Shown here in pieces: positions 45,617 through 53,786 of a DNA stretch of 64,000 nucleotides. The position numbers and the translations under genes were made by a program. How positions within the stretch are numbered: the first letter of the stretch is position 1; every line of letters starts with the position of its first letter. Source of the stretch: Achromobacter pulmonis (GTDB taxonomy: Bacteria; Pseudomonadota; Gammaproteobacteria; Burkholderiales; Burkholderiaceae_B); contig NZ_POQS01000004.1 of NCBI RefSeq assembly GCF_002885955.2, forward strand, positions 434,943-498,942, given 5' to 3'. The notes under the pieces were generated by a model that saw only the letters and a program-made list of their open reading frames with translations, ran no database searches and had not been told where the DNA came from.

Positions 45617-46411
45617 TTATTTCGAGTGCGCTGTCCGCAGAGAACCGAAGTACTGCGCTGCGGCCCACATGTCTTCTTCGCTCATGCGGGAGGCGATATC
45701 CTCCATCAGCGACTGCGGCGAGTTGTGGCGTCTGCCGCCCTTCCACGCGGTCAGCTGGCTGAACAGATATTCGGGCTGCTGGCCCGCGAGGCGGGGAAAT
45801 GTGGCGCCCAGGCCCTCTCCGGCCTCGCCGTGGCACGTCGCGCATGCCGGCACATCCCTATTCCAGTCTCCGCGCAGGTTGAGCTCGCGCCCTCGGTTGA
45901 AGCGGCCATCTCCCGAGGGCGAAGGCGCGGCGGGTATCGATAGCGCCGAGTAGTACTCGGCGACTTCATTCATCTCGGACGGGCTGAGCTGCGAGGCGAC
46001 GTATCGCATCGACTCATTGGTGCGAGCGCCCGAGACGAAATCCTGAAGCTGCTTGACGATGTAAGCGCTGTTCAAGCCCGCGAGCCGGGGCGTCTGTCCC
46101 GCTCCTTGTCCGGCGGCGCCGTGGCACGACGCACAGCTCCACACCTCGGCCGAGCCGCCATGAATCAAACGGGGAGCATCGTTCGCGGCGCCGGCAGGCT
46201 GATTCACCGTGCTCGCCGCAGGCGTGACCGTATCGCCGGCCGCCACGCGTTCCGGCACGAGGTCACCGACATAGCTGAACCCACCCCAGACGGCCAGGGC
46301 GATGAAAATCCCTAGAACAAATATGGGGATAGGCCGGGATGGCTCCCATGGATCGAATGCGGGGTCGACGTCCTCAACACGCTCGACAGAGCGCTTTTCA
46401 CGAGTTGGCAT
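45617..46411 (-). CDS. Membrane-anchored diheme cytochrome c (c4-like; CcoP/TsdB-like role)
   Basis: A 264-residue protein with an N-terminal membrane helix (about 27-48, preceded by PWEPSRPIP) and two cytochrome c domains: CASCH (93-97) and CATCH (190-194), each followed by a PRLAG-type loop as in cytochrome c4. In position it takes the place of CcoP, and in sequence it resembles TsdB, the c4-like electron acceptor of TsdA. It probably carries electrons from thiosulfate to the oxidase. It starts 12 bp after the CcoO stop. Confidence 0.85.
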   Translation of the reverse strand: MPTREKRSVERVEDVDPAFDPWEPSRPIPIFVLGIFIALAVWGGFSYVGDLVPERVAAGDTVTPAASTVNQPAGAANDAPRLIHGGSAEVWSCASCHGAAGQGAGQTPRLAGLNSAYIVKQLQDFVSGARTNESMRYVASQLSPSEMNEVAEYYSALSIPAAPSPSGDGRFNRGRELNLRGDWNRDVPACATCHGEAGEGLGATFPRLAGQQPEYLFSQLTAWKGGRRHNSPQSLMEDIASRMSEEDMWAAAQYFGSLRTAHSK

Positions 46412-46423
46412 TTGGCTGATTCC

Positions 46424-47089
46424 CTAGTGCTGTACGCCGCGACCCGACTGAGCGCCGTTCTGTTTATCGACAGTCCGGTCGTATCCCCTGTCTCGCATTG
46501 CCGCTTCACGGTCACTGACCGAATAGGAGCGGTTCAAGCTGAGGAGATATGCAACCAGATCCAGTGCCTCCTTGCGCGCAACAACGACTTTTCCGTCAGC
46601 TGGCTGATAGTCCTTGGGCAGCTTGACCACGACGTCGCCCGCCTGCGCCTTGTCCTTGGTCTCGAAAAGATAAGGGTAGGAAGGCATGATGCTCCAGTCG
46701 AATATTGCGCGCGGCTGATAAAGATGGGTCAGATGCCAATCCCTGCTGGGAAGCCTGCCGCCCACGTTCAGCAAGTCCGGGCCCGTACGCATGGTGCCCA
46801 ACAGATGCGGCTCGTCGTATGCGTAGTCGCCCGGCGTCGACGCCCTCCCCCAGCCTCGCGCCAGGTCCGCGAAGGTCTGGCCGGTCGAGCGTGGCTGCTG
46901 GCTATGGCAGTACACGCAACCATTGGCGATGTACTGCTGGCGGCCGCTCAGTTGTTCCAGCGTGTATGGGCTCAGCGCTTTCGGCGGCTCGATGGTGCGC
47001 ACCTGCCAGCCAGGCAGAATCACCAGCATCAGCGTCGCAAACGCGAGGATGCCGGTCGCCACCAGCAGAAGCGGGGTGATTCTATTCAT
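46424..47089 (-). CDS. ccoO: cbb3-type cytochrome c oxidase subunit II (CcoO-like)
   Basis: A 221-residue subunit with one N-terminal membrane helix (about 5-27) and a single heme c site CVYCH (58-62) followed by SQQPRS, the pattern of CcoO. RTGPDLLNVGGR and HLTHLYQPR are conserved around the heme. It passes electrons to the CcoN catalytic subunit. Its start overlaps the end of ccoN by 8 bp. Confidence 0.93.
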   Translation of the reverse strand: MNRITPLLLVATGILAFATLMLVILPGWQVRTIEPPKALSPYTLEQLSGRQQYIANGCVYCHSQQPRSTGQTFADLARGWGRASTPGDYAYDEPHLLGTMRTGPDLLNVGGRLPSRDWHLTHLYQPRAIFDWSIMPSYPYLFETKDKAQAGDVVVKLPKDYQPADGKVVVARKEALDLVAYLLSLNRSYSVSDREAAMRDRGYDRTVDKQNGAQSGRGVQH

Positions 47090-48656
47090 GCTTGCCCCCT
47101 ACCAAGGGACGTTTGGCGATCAACAGGCCAAAGAAGTGAATGCCGAAAACGATGTGCCCCAATGTCATCAATGCCCCTCCCAGAGACCGCCCCTCCAAGT
47201 AGGGAATGATGTGCCGTGTGATATCCGCGAATGCAACGTCGGGGTCGAGTAGCTCGACACCCTGAAAAAAGCCGCCGATGGTCAAGGCCAAGAAATAAAT
47301 GAGGAAGCCCGCGACGGTCAGCCAGTAGTGCAAGGCGATGAGCCTCGGCCACGGCCATCGCTGTCCGGTCAGATGGGGCATCATGTAATAGAAGGCGCCG
47401 AACAGCACGACCGACACGAACGCATAGGCGCCCAGATGCGCGTGGCCCACCGTGTAATGCGTGAAATGGGTGATCGAGTTGACCGCCCGGACCGCCTCCA
47501 GCGAGCCCTGAAAGGACGCCGCCGTATACATCAGGGCGCCGGTCCATACGAACCGCAGCGCCATGGACTGCTTGAAAGCCCAGATGTTTTGAGCAACGGT
47601 TACGTGCTGGTTTACCGCCACCGCGATGACCGGGATGAACATCATCACGCTGTGAACGATGGACAGCGTCACCACCCACGTGGGGATGGGGCCACCGATC
47701 AGGTGGTGAATGCCAACCTGGCTATAGAACAGCGCCAGCCCCCAGAATCCCAGCAGCGAGACGCTATAGGAATAGACCGGCTTGCCGATGATCTTCGGAA
47801 TCAAGTAGTAGGCGGTTCCGACGCCGAGGGGCGTCAGCCACAACCCGAGCACGTTGTGCGCGAACCACCAGTTCATGGTCGCCTGCTGCACCCCCAGATG
47901 AAGGCCCGGTATGTTCGCGATGAAAAACAGTATCGGAAACCAGGCCAGCCCCGCCAGGAAGTACCACCCGGATACGTAGAGATGGTGGACGGTGCGATGC
48001 AAGGCCGTATCGATCGCGGACCACGCCATCAGTGCTCCGCCCAGGGCCAGGAGCAGATCGACCTGCCATGGAATTTCAAGCCATTCCAGTCCGTCGGACC
48101 ACCCGCCGCCAATCGCAATCACACCGCACACAACGCCGATCGACCACAGCACCGCGCCGGCGCGGGCAAATGCCGGACGTCTGAGCGGGGTGTGGAAGAT
48201 GCGAGGCAGGATCCACAAGGCGACTCCGATGCCGGCAGCCGACAGCCAACCATAGGCCACCATGTTGAGGTGTATCGTTCGCGCCCGCCCAAACGTCGTG
48301 AAGGCGACCTCCGCGAGCCAGTCAGGCATGTGCAGCTTGAGGGACGCGACGAGGCCGAATAGGGAGCCGACGATCAGAAACAGGATCGAAACCGTGGAGA
48401 GCAGCAGCACCACGCCCGATCCAGGCGCGTCGATTCCGGCGCGTTCGACGTCGAATCGATGCGCGGCCTCGGCAGCTTCGCCGCTGGTGGAAGAGGGGTC
48501 GTCAAGAACGCCCGCTTCCCCGCCGAGAAAAATGGAGGACGCTTCCTTTTTCCCCGCGCTGATCTGCTTGTTCGCAATGGCCCAGATGAGCGCGCCCAGC
48601 GCGACCAGGGACACGACGAAACTGAGCGCCAGCAAGAACCCGAGTGTTGAGGACAT
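47082..48656 (-). CDS. ccoN: cbb3-type cytochrome c oxidase subunit I (CcoN-like) with N-terminal extension
   Basis: A 524-residue catalytic subunit. Expected ligands are present: His129 and His407 for the low-spin heme, His405 for heme b3, His267, His317 and His318 for CuB, and Tyr311 six residues before His317, as for the cross-linked Tyr of cbb3 oxidases. The first 80 residues are extra: a membrane helix followed by IWAIANKQ and GVLDDPSS, reminiscent of the small assembly protein CcoS. The gene heads an operon with ccoO, two diheme cytochromes and ccoI, but no ccoQ or classical ccoP. A two-component-type box lies 169 bp upstream. Confidence 0.92.
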   Translation of the reverse strand: MSSTLGFLLALSFVVSLVALGALIWAIANKQISAGKKEASSIFLGGEAGVLDDPSSTSGEAAEAAHRFDVERAGIDAPGSGVVLLLSTVSILFLIVGSLFGLVASLKLHMPDWLAEVAFTTFGRARTIHLNMVAYGWLSAAGIGVALWILPRIFHTPLRRPAFARAGAVLWSIGVVCGVIAIGGGWSDGLEWLEIPWQVDLLLALGGALMAWSAIDTALHRTVHHLYVSGWYFLAGLAWFPILFFIANIPGLHLGVQQATMNWWFAHNVLGLWLTPLGVGTAYYLIPKIIGKPVYSYSVSLLGFWGLALFYSQVGIHHLIGGPIPTWVVTLSIVHSVMMFIPVIAVAVNQHVTVAQNIWAFKQSMALRFVWTGALMYTAASFQGSLEAVRAVNSITHFTHYTVGHAHLGAYAFVSVVLFGAFYYMMPHLTGQRWPWPRLIALHYWLTVAGFLIYFLALTIGGFFQGVELLDPDVAFADITRHIIPYLEGRSLGGALMTLGHIVFGIHFFGLLIAKRPLVGGKHE

Positions 48657-48992
48657 GCTATTTTTTTCCGATAGCCCAAGAGGCGCCGGCTTCGACGGCG
48701 TTGCGCGCCCGGAAAGGCGCCCCTATGAGTTCGGACGGTGTCACGTGTGTCTGCTTGCGCCTCACGGCTCCCACTCCCTGCAGTTGTTCTTGTAAGAAAA
48801 ATGGGCGTATGTTTGCCGACGACGATTAAGTGAGAATTAAGAACGCCCCTGCAGGGAGCTTTGCCCGTTGCGCGCGGCAATGGGTCGCGGCAAGCGCGCA
48901 AACCGCCGCCACACCGGGCGCGCGGTTCGGACTTTCTGTTGGAATTTCGTGGTCCCGCCCGGCGCGCGCAGAACGCGCGCGCCCCTACGGTC
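48657..48992. other. 336-bp regulatory gap upstream of the ccoN operon
   Basis: No gene is seen. The gap holds the CTTAAT direct-repeat box at 48825-48841 and a long-range inverted repeat (CTCCCTGCAG near 48773 and CTGCAGGGAG near 48849). A GC-rich stem-loop at 48961-48983 just below the sensor kinase stop has no T-run. I saw no FNR/ANR-type TTGAT-N4-ATCAA site, which is usual for cbb3 operons. Confidence 0.6.
48825..48841 (-). promoter_or_regulatory. PmrA/QseB-type direct-repeat box upstream of ccoN
   Basis: On the minus strand the sequence is CTTAATTCTCACTTAAT, two CTTAAT half-sites with a 5-bp spacer, the arrangement bound by PmrA/QseB-group OmpR regulators. A near-identical box precedes dsbD (51110-51126) in the same orientation relative to transcription. 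Confidence 0.7.
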
Positions 48993-50348
48993 TTAACGCG
49001 GTTTTTCCCGCGAGTCGTCGACGCATAGCGGGACCGAGATTTCGGCGACGAGCCCGCCGCCCGGCCGTGGGCCTAGTTTCAGTTGGGCGCCGAACCGGTC
49101 GGAAATCGCGCGCACGATTGAAATGCCGAGTCCCGATCCATCGCCCTGTTTGCGGCCCTGGTCACCGCGCCAGAACCGTCGTCCGACCTGGGCGATCTGC
49201 TCCTGGCCCAACCCAGGGCCGCGATCGGCCACGGTAATCCGGCAACGGGCGGCTTCCTGGTCGAAGACGACGGCGACATCGACGCGCCGTTCCCGCGGAG
49301 AATAGAGAACGGCATTCTCGGCGAGGTTGCGCACAGCCGTTTCCAGCATCGATTTCGGCATCGCCGCCCGCCGGTCGTCGCCCTCTATGGTCAGGTCCAC
49401 GCGATCGCACGCGCCGTCGCCAAGGCGGCCCAGTGCGGTTTGGACCGCTGATACGATGGAAGTGCAATTTCCTTCGACTTGGGTGACGTCCGCCTCCGTG
49501 CGGGCCAGGATCATCATCTGGTCCAGCGTTCGCCGCAAGCGCCGCACGCCCTCCTCTGCGCTCCGAAGTGAAAACTCCGCGTCTTCGCGGTCGGTGATCC
49601 GAATCACCTGCAGGTGCGTGTCGATCACGGTCAGCGGCGTTCGCAGTTCGTGCGCGGCCGCGTCCGTAAATGCCCGCTGACTGGAGAGCGCGGACGCAAG
49701 CCGCCCCAGCAGCCCGTTCATGGCGTCGAGCACCGGCCGCAGTTCCGAAGGCGAGCGATGGACCGCAATCGGAGACGTGTCCTCGGTCTGCCTCGCCCTG
49801 AGCTGATGCCGCAAGTTCTTTAGCGGAGCGAGCCCCCTGCCGATGCCTATCCATAGCGCGCCGAGCCCGCCAAGCACCGCGATGAGAAACGGGATGCCAG
49901 CGGCCCGCAAGAGATCCTCGATCAACAGATTCCGTTGATCGATGCGGTCGGCGGTGGTGATCTGGTAACCGTTAGCGTTCAGCACGTAGACACGCCATTT
50001 CTGCCCGCGCTCCTCGTGCACGCTGTATCCGGTGGCGATACTGTCTATGCCTGTGGGGCTGTCGTTGGTCCGCGCCAGCACCTCTCCATGCAGCCCTCGG
50101 ATCAGGCAGCTGATTCCTTCTCCGCCATCTACGCGCACCGCCTCGGCCAGGTCTCCGTCCGGCTTCGCGGGCTCCAGGGCGCCGCGCTCCAGCAGCCCGG
50201 CGACCATCCGGGCGGACATCGCGAGGCGGCCATCGAGCGTACGATCGAGATCGGCGCGCACGCCCTGCATCATCCAGGCGGCCGCCGCGGCCCAAAGCAC
50301 CGCGATGGAAATCCCGGCGATCAGGACCGCGCGAAACCTCAAGCTCAT
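48993..50348 (-). CDS. Sensor histidine kinase (QseC/PmrB-like)
   Basis: A 451-residue membrane kinase: membrane helices at about 7-28 and 150-170 enclose a periplasmic sensor of about 115 residues. A HAMP-like linker, HisKA with phospho-acceptor His233 (AAAHELRTPLT) and a catalytic domain with NLAENAV, DRGPGLG and GDGSGLGISIV follow. Its ATG overlaps the stop of the response regulator gene. The pair lies between the dsbD operon and the ccoN operon and probably controls both. The signal could be thiosulfate, copper or periplasmic redox state; this is not visible in the sequence. Confidence 0.92.
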   Translation of the reverse strand: MSLRFRAVLIAGISIAVLWAAAAAWMMQGVRADLDRTLDGRLAMSARMVAGLLERGALEPAKPDGDLAEAVRVDGGEGISCLIRGLHGEVLARTNDSPTGIDSIATGYSVHEERGQKWRVYVLNANGYQITTADRIDQRNLLIEDLLRAAGIPFLIAVLGGLGALWIGIGRGLAPLKNLRHQLRARQTEDTSPIAVHRSPSELRPVLDAMNGLLGRLASALSSQRAFTDAAAHELRTPLTVIDTHLQVIRITDREDAEFSLRSAEEGVRRLRRTLDQMMILARTEADVTQVEGNCTSIVSAVQTALGRLGDGACDRVDLTIEGDDRRAAMPKSMLETAVRNLAENAVLYSPRERRVDVAVVFDQEAARCRITVADRGPGLGQEQIAQVGRRFWRGDQGRKQGDGSGLGISIVRAISDRFGAQLKLGPRPGGGLVAEISVPLCVDDSREKPR

Positions 50349-51013
50349 GATTCCGATCTCCAGCCCAACCGATATCCCAGGCCGCGAGCCGTCTCTATCG
50401 CAGCGGCTCCCAGCTTGCGCCGAATGTTGTGAATATGCACGTTCAAGGCGTTGCTGTTGATCTCCTCGCACCCTCCGTACAGTCTTTCGTTGAGGACATC
50501 CGGCATCACCCATCGGCCGTCTGCAGCCGCCAGGTGCGTCAGCAGATCGACTTCCCGGCGCGAAAGCAGAATCGGGGCGCCGTCGAACCACGCAAGTCCG
50601 CTATCCGGCTCAAGCCGCAACGGGCCGGCGTTGATGACCTGGGTCGTCCGGCCCTGCGTGCGCCGCACGAGCGCATGCAGGCGGGCGGCCAGCTCACGCA
50701 GGTCGAAGGGCTTCGTCATGTAATCGTCCGCCCCGCCATGCAGGCCCGCAAGCCGATGCTCCATGGCGTCTCGCGCCGTCAGAACCAGGACGGGCATGTT
50801 TGGATCCACGGCCCTGGCAATAGACAGCAACTCCATGCCGTCGCGATCGGGAAGGCCCAGGTCCAGTATCAGGGCATGGTAGGCGGCCTCCGCCTGCGCG
50901 GCCTCCGCTTCGGCGGCCGTGCATACGTGATGCGCGGTAATGCCGTGCGGCCTGAGGCCGGCCACAATTCCTTTACCGATCAGATCATCGTCCTCGACCA
51001 AAAGTACCCGCAC
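50345..51013 (-). CDS. OmpR-family response regulator (QseB/PmrA-like)
   Basis: A 222-residue regulator with a receiver domain (acidic EDDD, phospho-acceptor Asp51 in ILDLGLPDRDG, TAR, TKPFDL) and an OmpR winged helix ending NIRRKLGAAAIETARGLGYRL. The GTG at 51013 was chosen since family members start directly with RVLLVEDD; the open frame upstream lacks support. QseB/PmrA-group members bind CTTAA direct repeats, which occur upstream of ccoN and of dsbD. It is divergent from dsbD. Confidence 0.92.
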   Translation of the reverse strand: MRVLLVEDDDLIGKGIVAGLRPHGITAHHVCTAAEAEAAQAEAAYHALILDLGLPDRDGMELLSIARAVDPNMPVLVLTARDAMEHRLAGLHGGADDYMTKPFDLRELAARLHALVRRTQGRTTQVINAGPLRLEPDSGLAWFDGAPILLSRREVDLLTHLAAADGRWVMPDVLNERLYGGCEEINSNALNVHIHNIRRKLGAAAIETARGLGYRLGWRSES

Positions 51014-51109
51014 AGCAGTCTCGATTCCTGTAAACAACAGGGAATATGTTAGGCGAGTTTCCCGACACACATGGCGCATGGCTGCAACCCGCCAGCCGCC
51101 TTGCGCGCC

Positions 51110-51126
51110 CTTTAGTCTCGCTTAAT
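51110..51126 (+). promoter_or_regulatory. PmrA/QseB-type direct-repeat box upstream of dsbD
   Basis: CTTTAGTCTCGCTTAAT matches the ccoN box (CTTAATTCTCACTTAAT) at 14 of 17 positions, spacer included, and points toward dsbD. It lies 44 bp before the TTG start and between dsbD and the response regulator gene. Confidence 0.65.
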
Positions 51127-51170
51127 CGGGATGTTGCAACATGGCGGGATAGCGGTTGAAGGAGCGGGAT

Positions 51171-52964
51171 TTGATTCGGTTTGGGCGGCTCATTGCAGTT
51201 TTCCTGGTGTGCTGGTTCGCCATCGGTGGCGCACGGGCGGACAGCGGCTGGCTGTCATCGTCGGAAGACGTGGAATTCCTGGAGCCGGACGAGGTCTTCA
51301 AGCTCGAGCCGGTTTATCGGGAAGGGGACTTCCTGTCGGTTCAAGGCCACATCGCGAAAGGCTACTACGTCTATCGGCAGTCGCTGAAGATCGTCGGCGG
51401 CGATGGCAGCGAAGCCGCCGTCACCCTACCTGAAGGCGTCACCCAGCACGACGAATTTTTCGGCGAAACAGAGGTCTACACCGGAGACGCCCTGCGTCTG
51501 CGCTGGCAGGGCGCCGGCGCGCAGGCCACGCTGCACTGGCAAGGTTGTGCCGAGGCGGGCATTTGCTACCCTCCCCAGACGGTGGCGCTGAGCTTGCCGG
51601 CCGCCAGCGCCGATGCCACGGCAAAGGGCGGATCGCCGGCAGCGGCAGGCACTTCCGCCGCGCAGGACCAGAGCGCCGCCCAGCGCCTGGCGGACCTCGG
51701 ACCGATTTGGGGACCCGTGCTGTTTTTTGGATTTGGCCTGCTATTGGCGTTCACGCCCTGCACGCTCCCCATGATCCCGATCGTTTCCTCTATCGTCGTA
51801 GGAAGCCAGGCGAAGTCGAGGCGCGCCTTCGCCCTGTCCCTGTCGTATGTCCTGGCGATGGCCGCAACGTACGCCGTCGTCGGCGTGGCGGCCGGGCTCG
51901 CCGGCGCCAATGTGCAGGCCACGCTGCAATCCCCCTTGCTGCTTGGGGCATTTGCCGTTTTGTTCCTCGTTCTCGCCAGTTCCTTGTTCGGCATGTTCGA
52001 ACTGCGCCTGCCTTCAGCGCTGGTCAGCCGCGTCGAGTCCGCAGGCAGAAAAAGCGGCGGCGGCAGCCTGCCCGGGGCCGCAGCCCTGGGGTTCCTGTCG
52101 GCGCTGCTCGTCGGGCCTTGCATGACGGCGCCATTGGCCGGGGCGCTGCTGTACATCGGACAGACAGGCAGCGCGCTGCAGGGGGGAATCGCCTTGTTTG
52201 CCCTGGGAATGGGCATGGGCCTGCCCCTGTTGGCGATCGCGGTGTTCGGCGCCCGCGTGCTCCCCAAGCCCGGAGCATGGATGGACCGCGTCAAAGTGGC
52301 ATTCGGCTACGTCATGCTGGGAATGGCCGCGCTGATGCTGGACCGCTTCGTGCCGGCCACCATCGGTCTCGTGATCTGGGCAATTTGGGGGCTGTCCGTC
52401 ACCCTCGGTCTATTGGCGTGGGCGAACGCCGTGGCGGCCCGGCACCGCCTGCTGTGGACCCTCCGGACCACGGCGGCGGTATCCGGCCTGTGGTCGATTC
52501 TCATGCTGGTCGGCGGCGCGTCCGGCGGAACCTCAACCCTTCAGCCGCTGAATCATTTACGCGGCCTGCCGGAGAATTCCGCCGCCGGAAATTCCAGGCC
52601 AGCATACGTTGCCGCCAAGTCGGTCGCCGATGTGGACAGGCTGTTGGCCCAGGCCGGCGAGCAAGGCAAATGGACCTTGATCGACTTCTATGCCGACTGG
52701 TGCATCAGTTGCCACGTGATCGAGCGCAACGTCTTCGGCGACCCGACCGTGGCGGCCAGGCTTGGGCGCATGCAGGTCGTACGCCCGGACGTCACGCATA
52801 ACGACGCAACCGACCAGGCATTGCTCAAGCATTGGAAAGTGCTGGGGCCGCCCACGCTCATTCTCATAGGGCCCGACGGCAACGAGCGTCGGGAACTGCG
52901 CATGATCGGCGAGATCGACGCGGATCGGTTCCTGGCCCACTTGGACCGGGCGGGCGCGCCATGA
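51171..52964 (+). CDS. dsbD: Thiol:disulfide interchange protein DsbD
   Basis: A 597-residue protein from TTG 51171, chosen because AAGGAG lies 6 bp upstream and a clean signal peptide follows. All three DsbD modules are present. The periplasmic alpha domain has CAEAGIC (Cys126/Cys132) and the membrane core has FTPCTLPM and VGPCMTAPL (the redox Cys pair). The C-terminal thioredoxin-like gamma domain has DWCISCHVIE. DsbD brings electrons from cytoplasmic thioredoxin to periplasmic thiol proteins. It leads an operon with a TlpA-like protein, DsbG and a DsrE-like protein, which probably includes its targets and may serve heme c attachment or the sulfur chemistry of the neighbouring cytochromes. 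Confidence 0.93.
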   Translation: MIRFGRLIAVFLVCWFAIGGARADSGWLSSSEDVEFLEPDEVFKLEPVYREGDFLSVQGHIAKGYYVYRQSLKIVGGDGSEAAVTLPEGVTQHDEFFGETEVYTGDALRLRWQGAGAQATLHWQGCAEAGICYPPQTVALSLPAASADATAKGGSPAAAGTSAAQDQSAAQRLADLGPIWGPVLFFGFGLLLAFTPCTLPMIPIVSSIVVGSQAKSRRAFALSLSYVLAMAATYAVVGVAAGLAGANVQATLQSPLLLGAFAVLFLVLASSLFGMFELRLPSALVSRVESAGRKSGGGSLPGAAALGFLSALLVGPCMTAPLAGALLYIGQTGSALQGGIALFALGMGMGLPLLAIAVFGARVLPKPGAWMDRVKVAFGYVMLGMAALMLDRFVPATIGLVIWAIWGLSVTLGLLAWANAVAARHRLLWTLRTTAAVSGLWSILMLVGGASGGTSTLQPLNHLRGLPENSAAGNSRPAYVAAKSVADVDRLLAQAGEQGKWTLIDFYADWCISCHVIERNVFGDPTVAARLGRMQVVRPDVTHNDATDQALLKHWKVLGPPTLILIGPDGNERRELRMIGEIDADRFLAHLDRAGAP

Positions 52965-53785
52965 TCGGCCTGGGACCGTTTTCGATTCACCTGGTGGCGA
53001 TCGCCATTGGCGCGATCGTTTCCCTGGGGGTAGCAAGCGCCCTGGCGCGCAGGCTTGCGCAGCACCCGTCCGCATCGGCAGGCTGGGCGCTGCTGGATGC
53101 GTTTTTCTGGGGGCTGCTCGCGGCGCGATTCGGATACATCGTCCGAAACTGGGAGGACTACGCAACGACGCCCAAGGCCGTTCTGGCCGTCGGGGATGGC
53201 GGATTCACCTGGTGGGTTGGCTTGTTCGCCGCGGCGATTGCCCTGTGGTTGAAAACCCGTTCGGCGCCCGCGCTGCGCAAGCCGGCATTTGGCGGCATGC
53301 TGGCCGGGATAGCCATCTGGCTGGCTGCGATGGGCGCGGTGGATTCGATGTATCGCTACGCCCCGCCCCTGCCCGATTCCTCGCTGATGACGATGGCAAA
53401 CGAACCCATTTCTCTGAAGGCGTATACGGGCCGGCCTGTCGTTCTCAACCTGTGGGCCAGCTGGTGTCCTCCGTGCAGGCGCGAAATGCCCGTTTTCGAG
53501 ATGGCGCAAAAGACCTACCCCGACATTGCCTTCGTCGCCGTCAACCAGGGCGAGTCCCAGCAACAGGTGAAAGCGTTCATCGAACATAACGGCCTGACGC
53601 TGGACCACGTCCTCTTGGACCCGTTCTCGACAATCACGCGAACCATGAGCGCCCGCGGCCTTCCCACCACCTTGTTCTTCGATCCCGAGGGAAGGATGGT
53701 GGACTCGCACGTCGGCGAACTGACATCCGCGACGCTCAGAGACAAGCTATCCCGCCATGACTTCATTAACAGAAAGGAGGACTGA
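52961..53785 (+). CDS. Lgt-like membrane domain fused to TlpA-type thioredoxin domain
   Basis: A 274-residue protein. The first 130 residues hold several membrane helices and resemble part of prolipoprotein diacylglyceryl transferase (LGPFSIHLVAIAIG, LLAARFGYIVRNWEDY). From about 145 it is a periplasmic TlpA/ResA-type thioredoxin with WASWCPPC (Cys169/Cys172) and a cis-Pro in GLPTTLFF. The transferase part looks truncated and probably serves only as an anchor. ATG 52961 overlaps the dsbD stop. Likely a disulfide reductase fed by DsbD. Confidence 0.87.
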   Translation: MIGLGPFSIHLVAIAIGAIVSLGVASALARRLAQHPSASAGWALLDAFFWGLLAARFGYIVRNWEDYATTPKAVLAVGDGGFTWWVGLFAAAIALWLKTRSAPALRKPAFGGMLAGIAIWLAAMGAVDSMYRYAPPLPDSSLMTMANEPISLKAYTGRPVVLNLWASWCPPCRREMPVFEMAQKTYPDIAFVAVNQGESQQQVKAFIEHNGLTLDHVLLDPFSTITRTMSARGLPTTLFFDPEGRMVDSHVGELTSATLRDKLSRHDFINRKED

Positions 53786-53786
53786 T

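Noticed and set aside
48961-48983. GC-rich stem-loop (GGCGCGCGC arms) after the sensor kinase gene as an intrinsic terminator
   Set aside because: There is no T-run downstream on the transcribed strand; arms of pure GC repeats are easily found by chance here.
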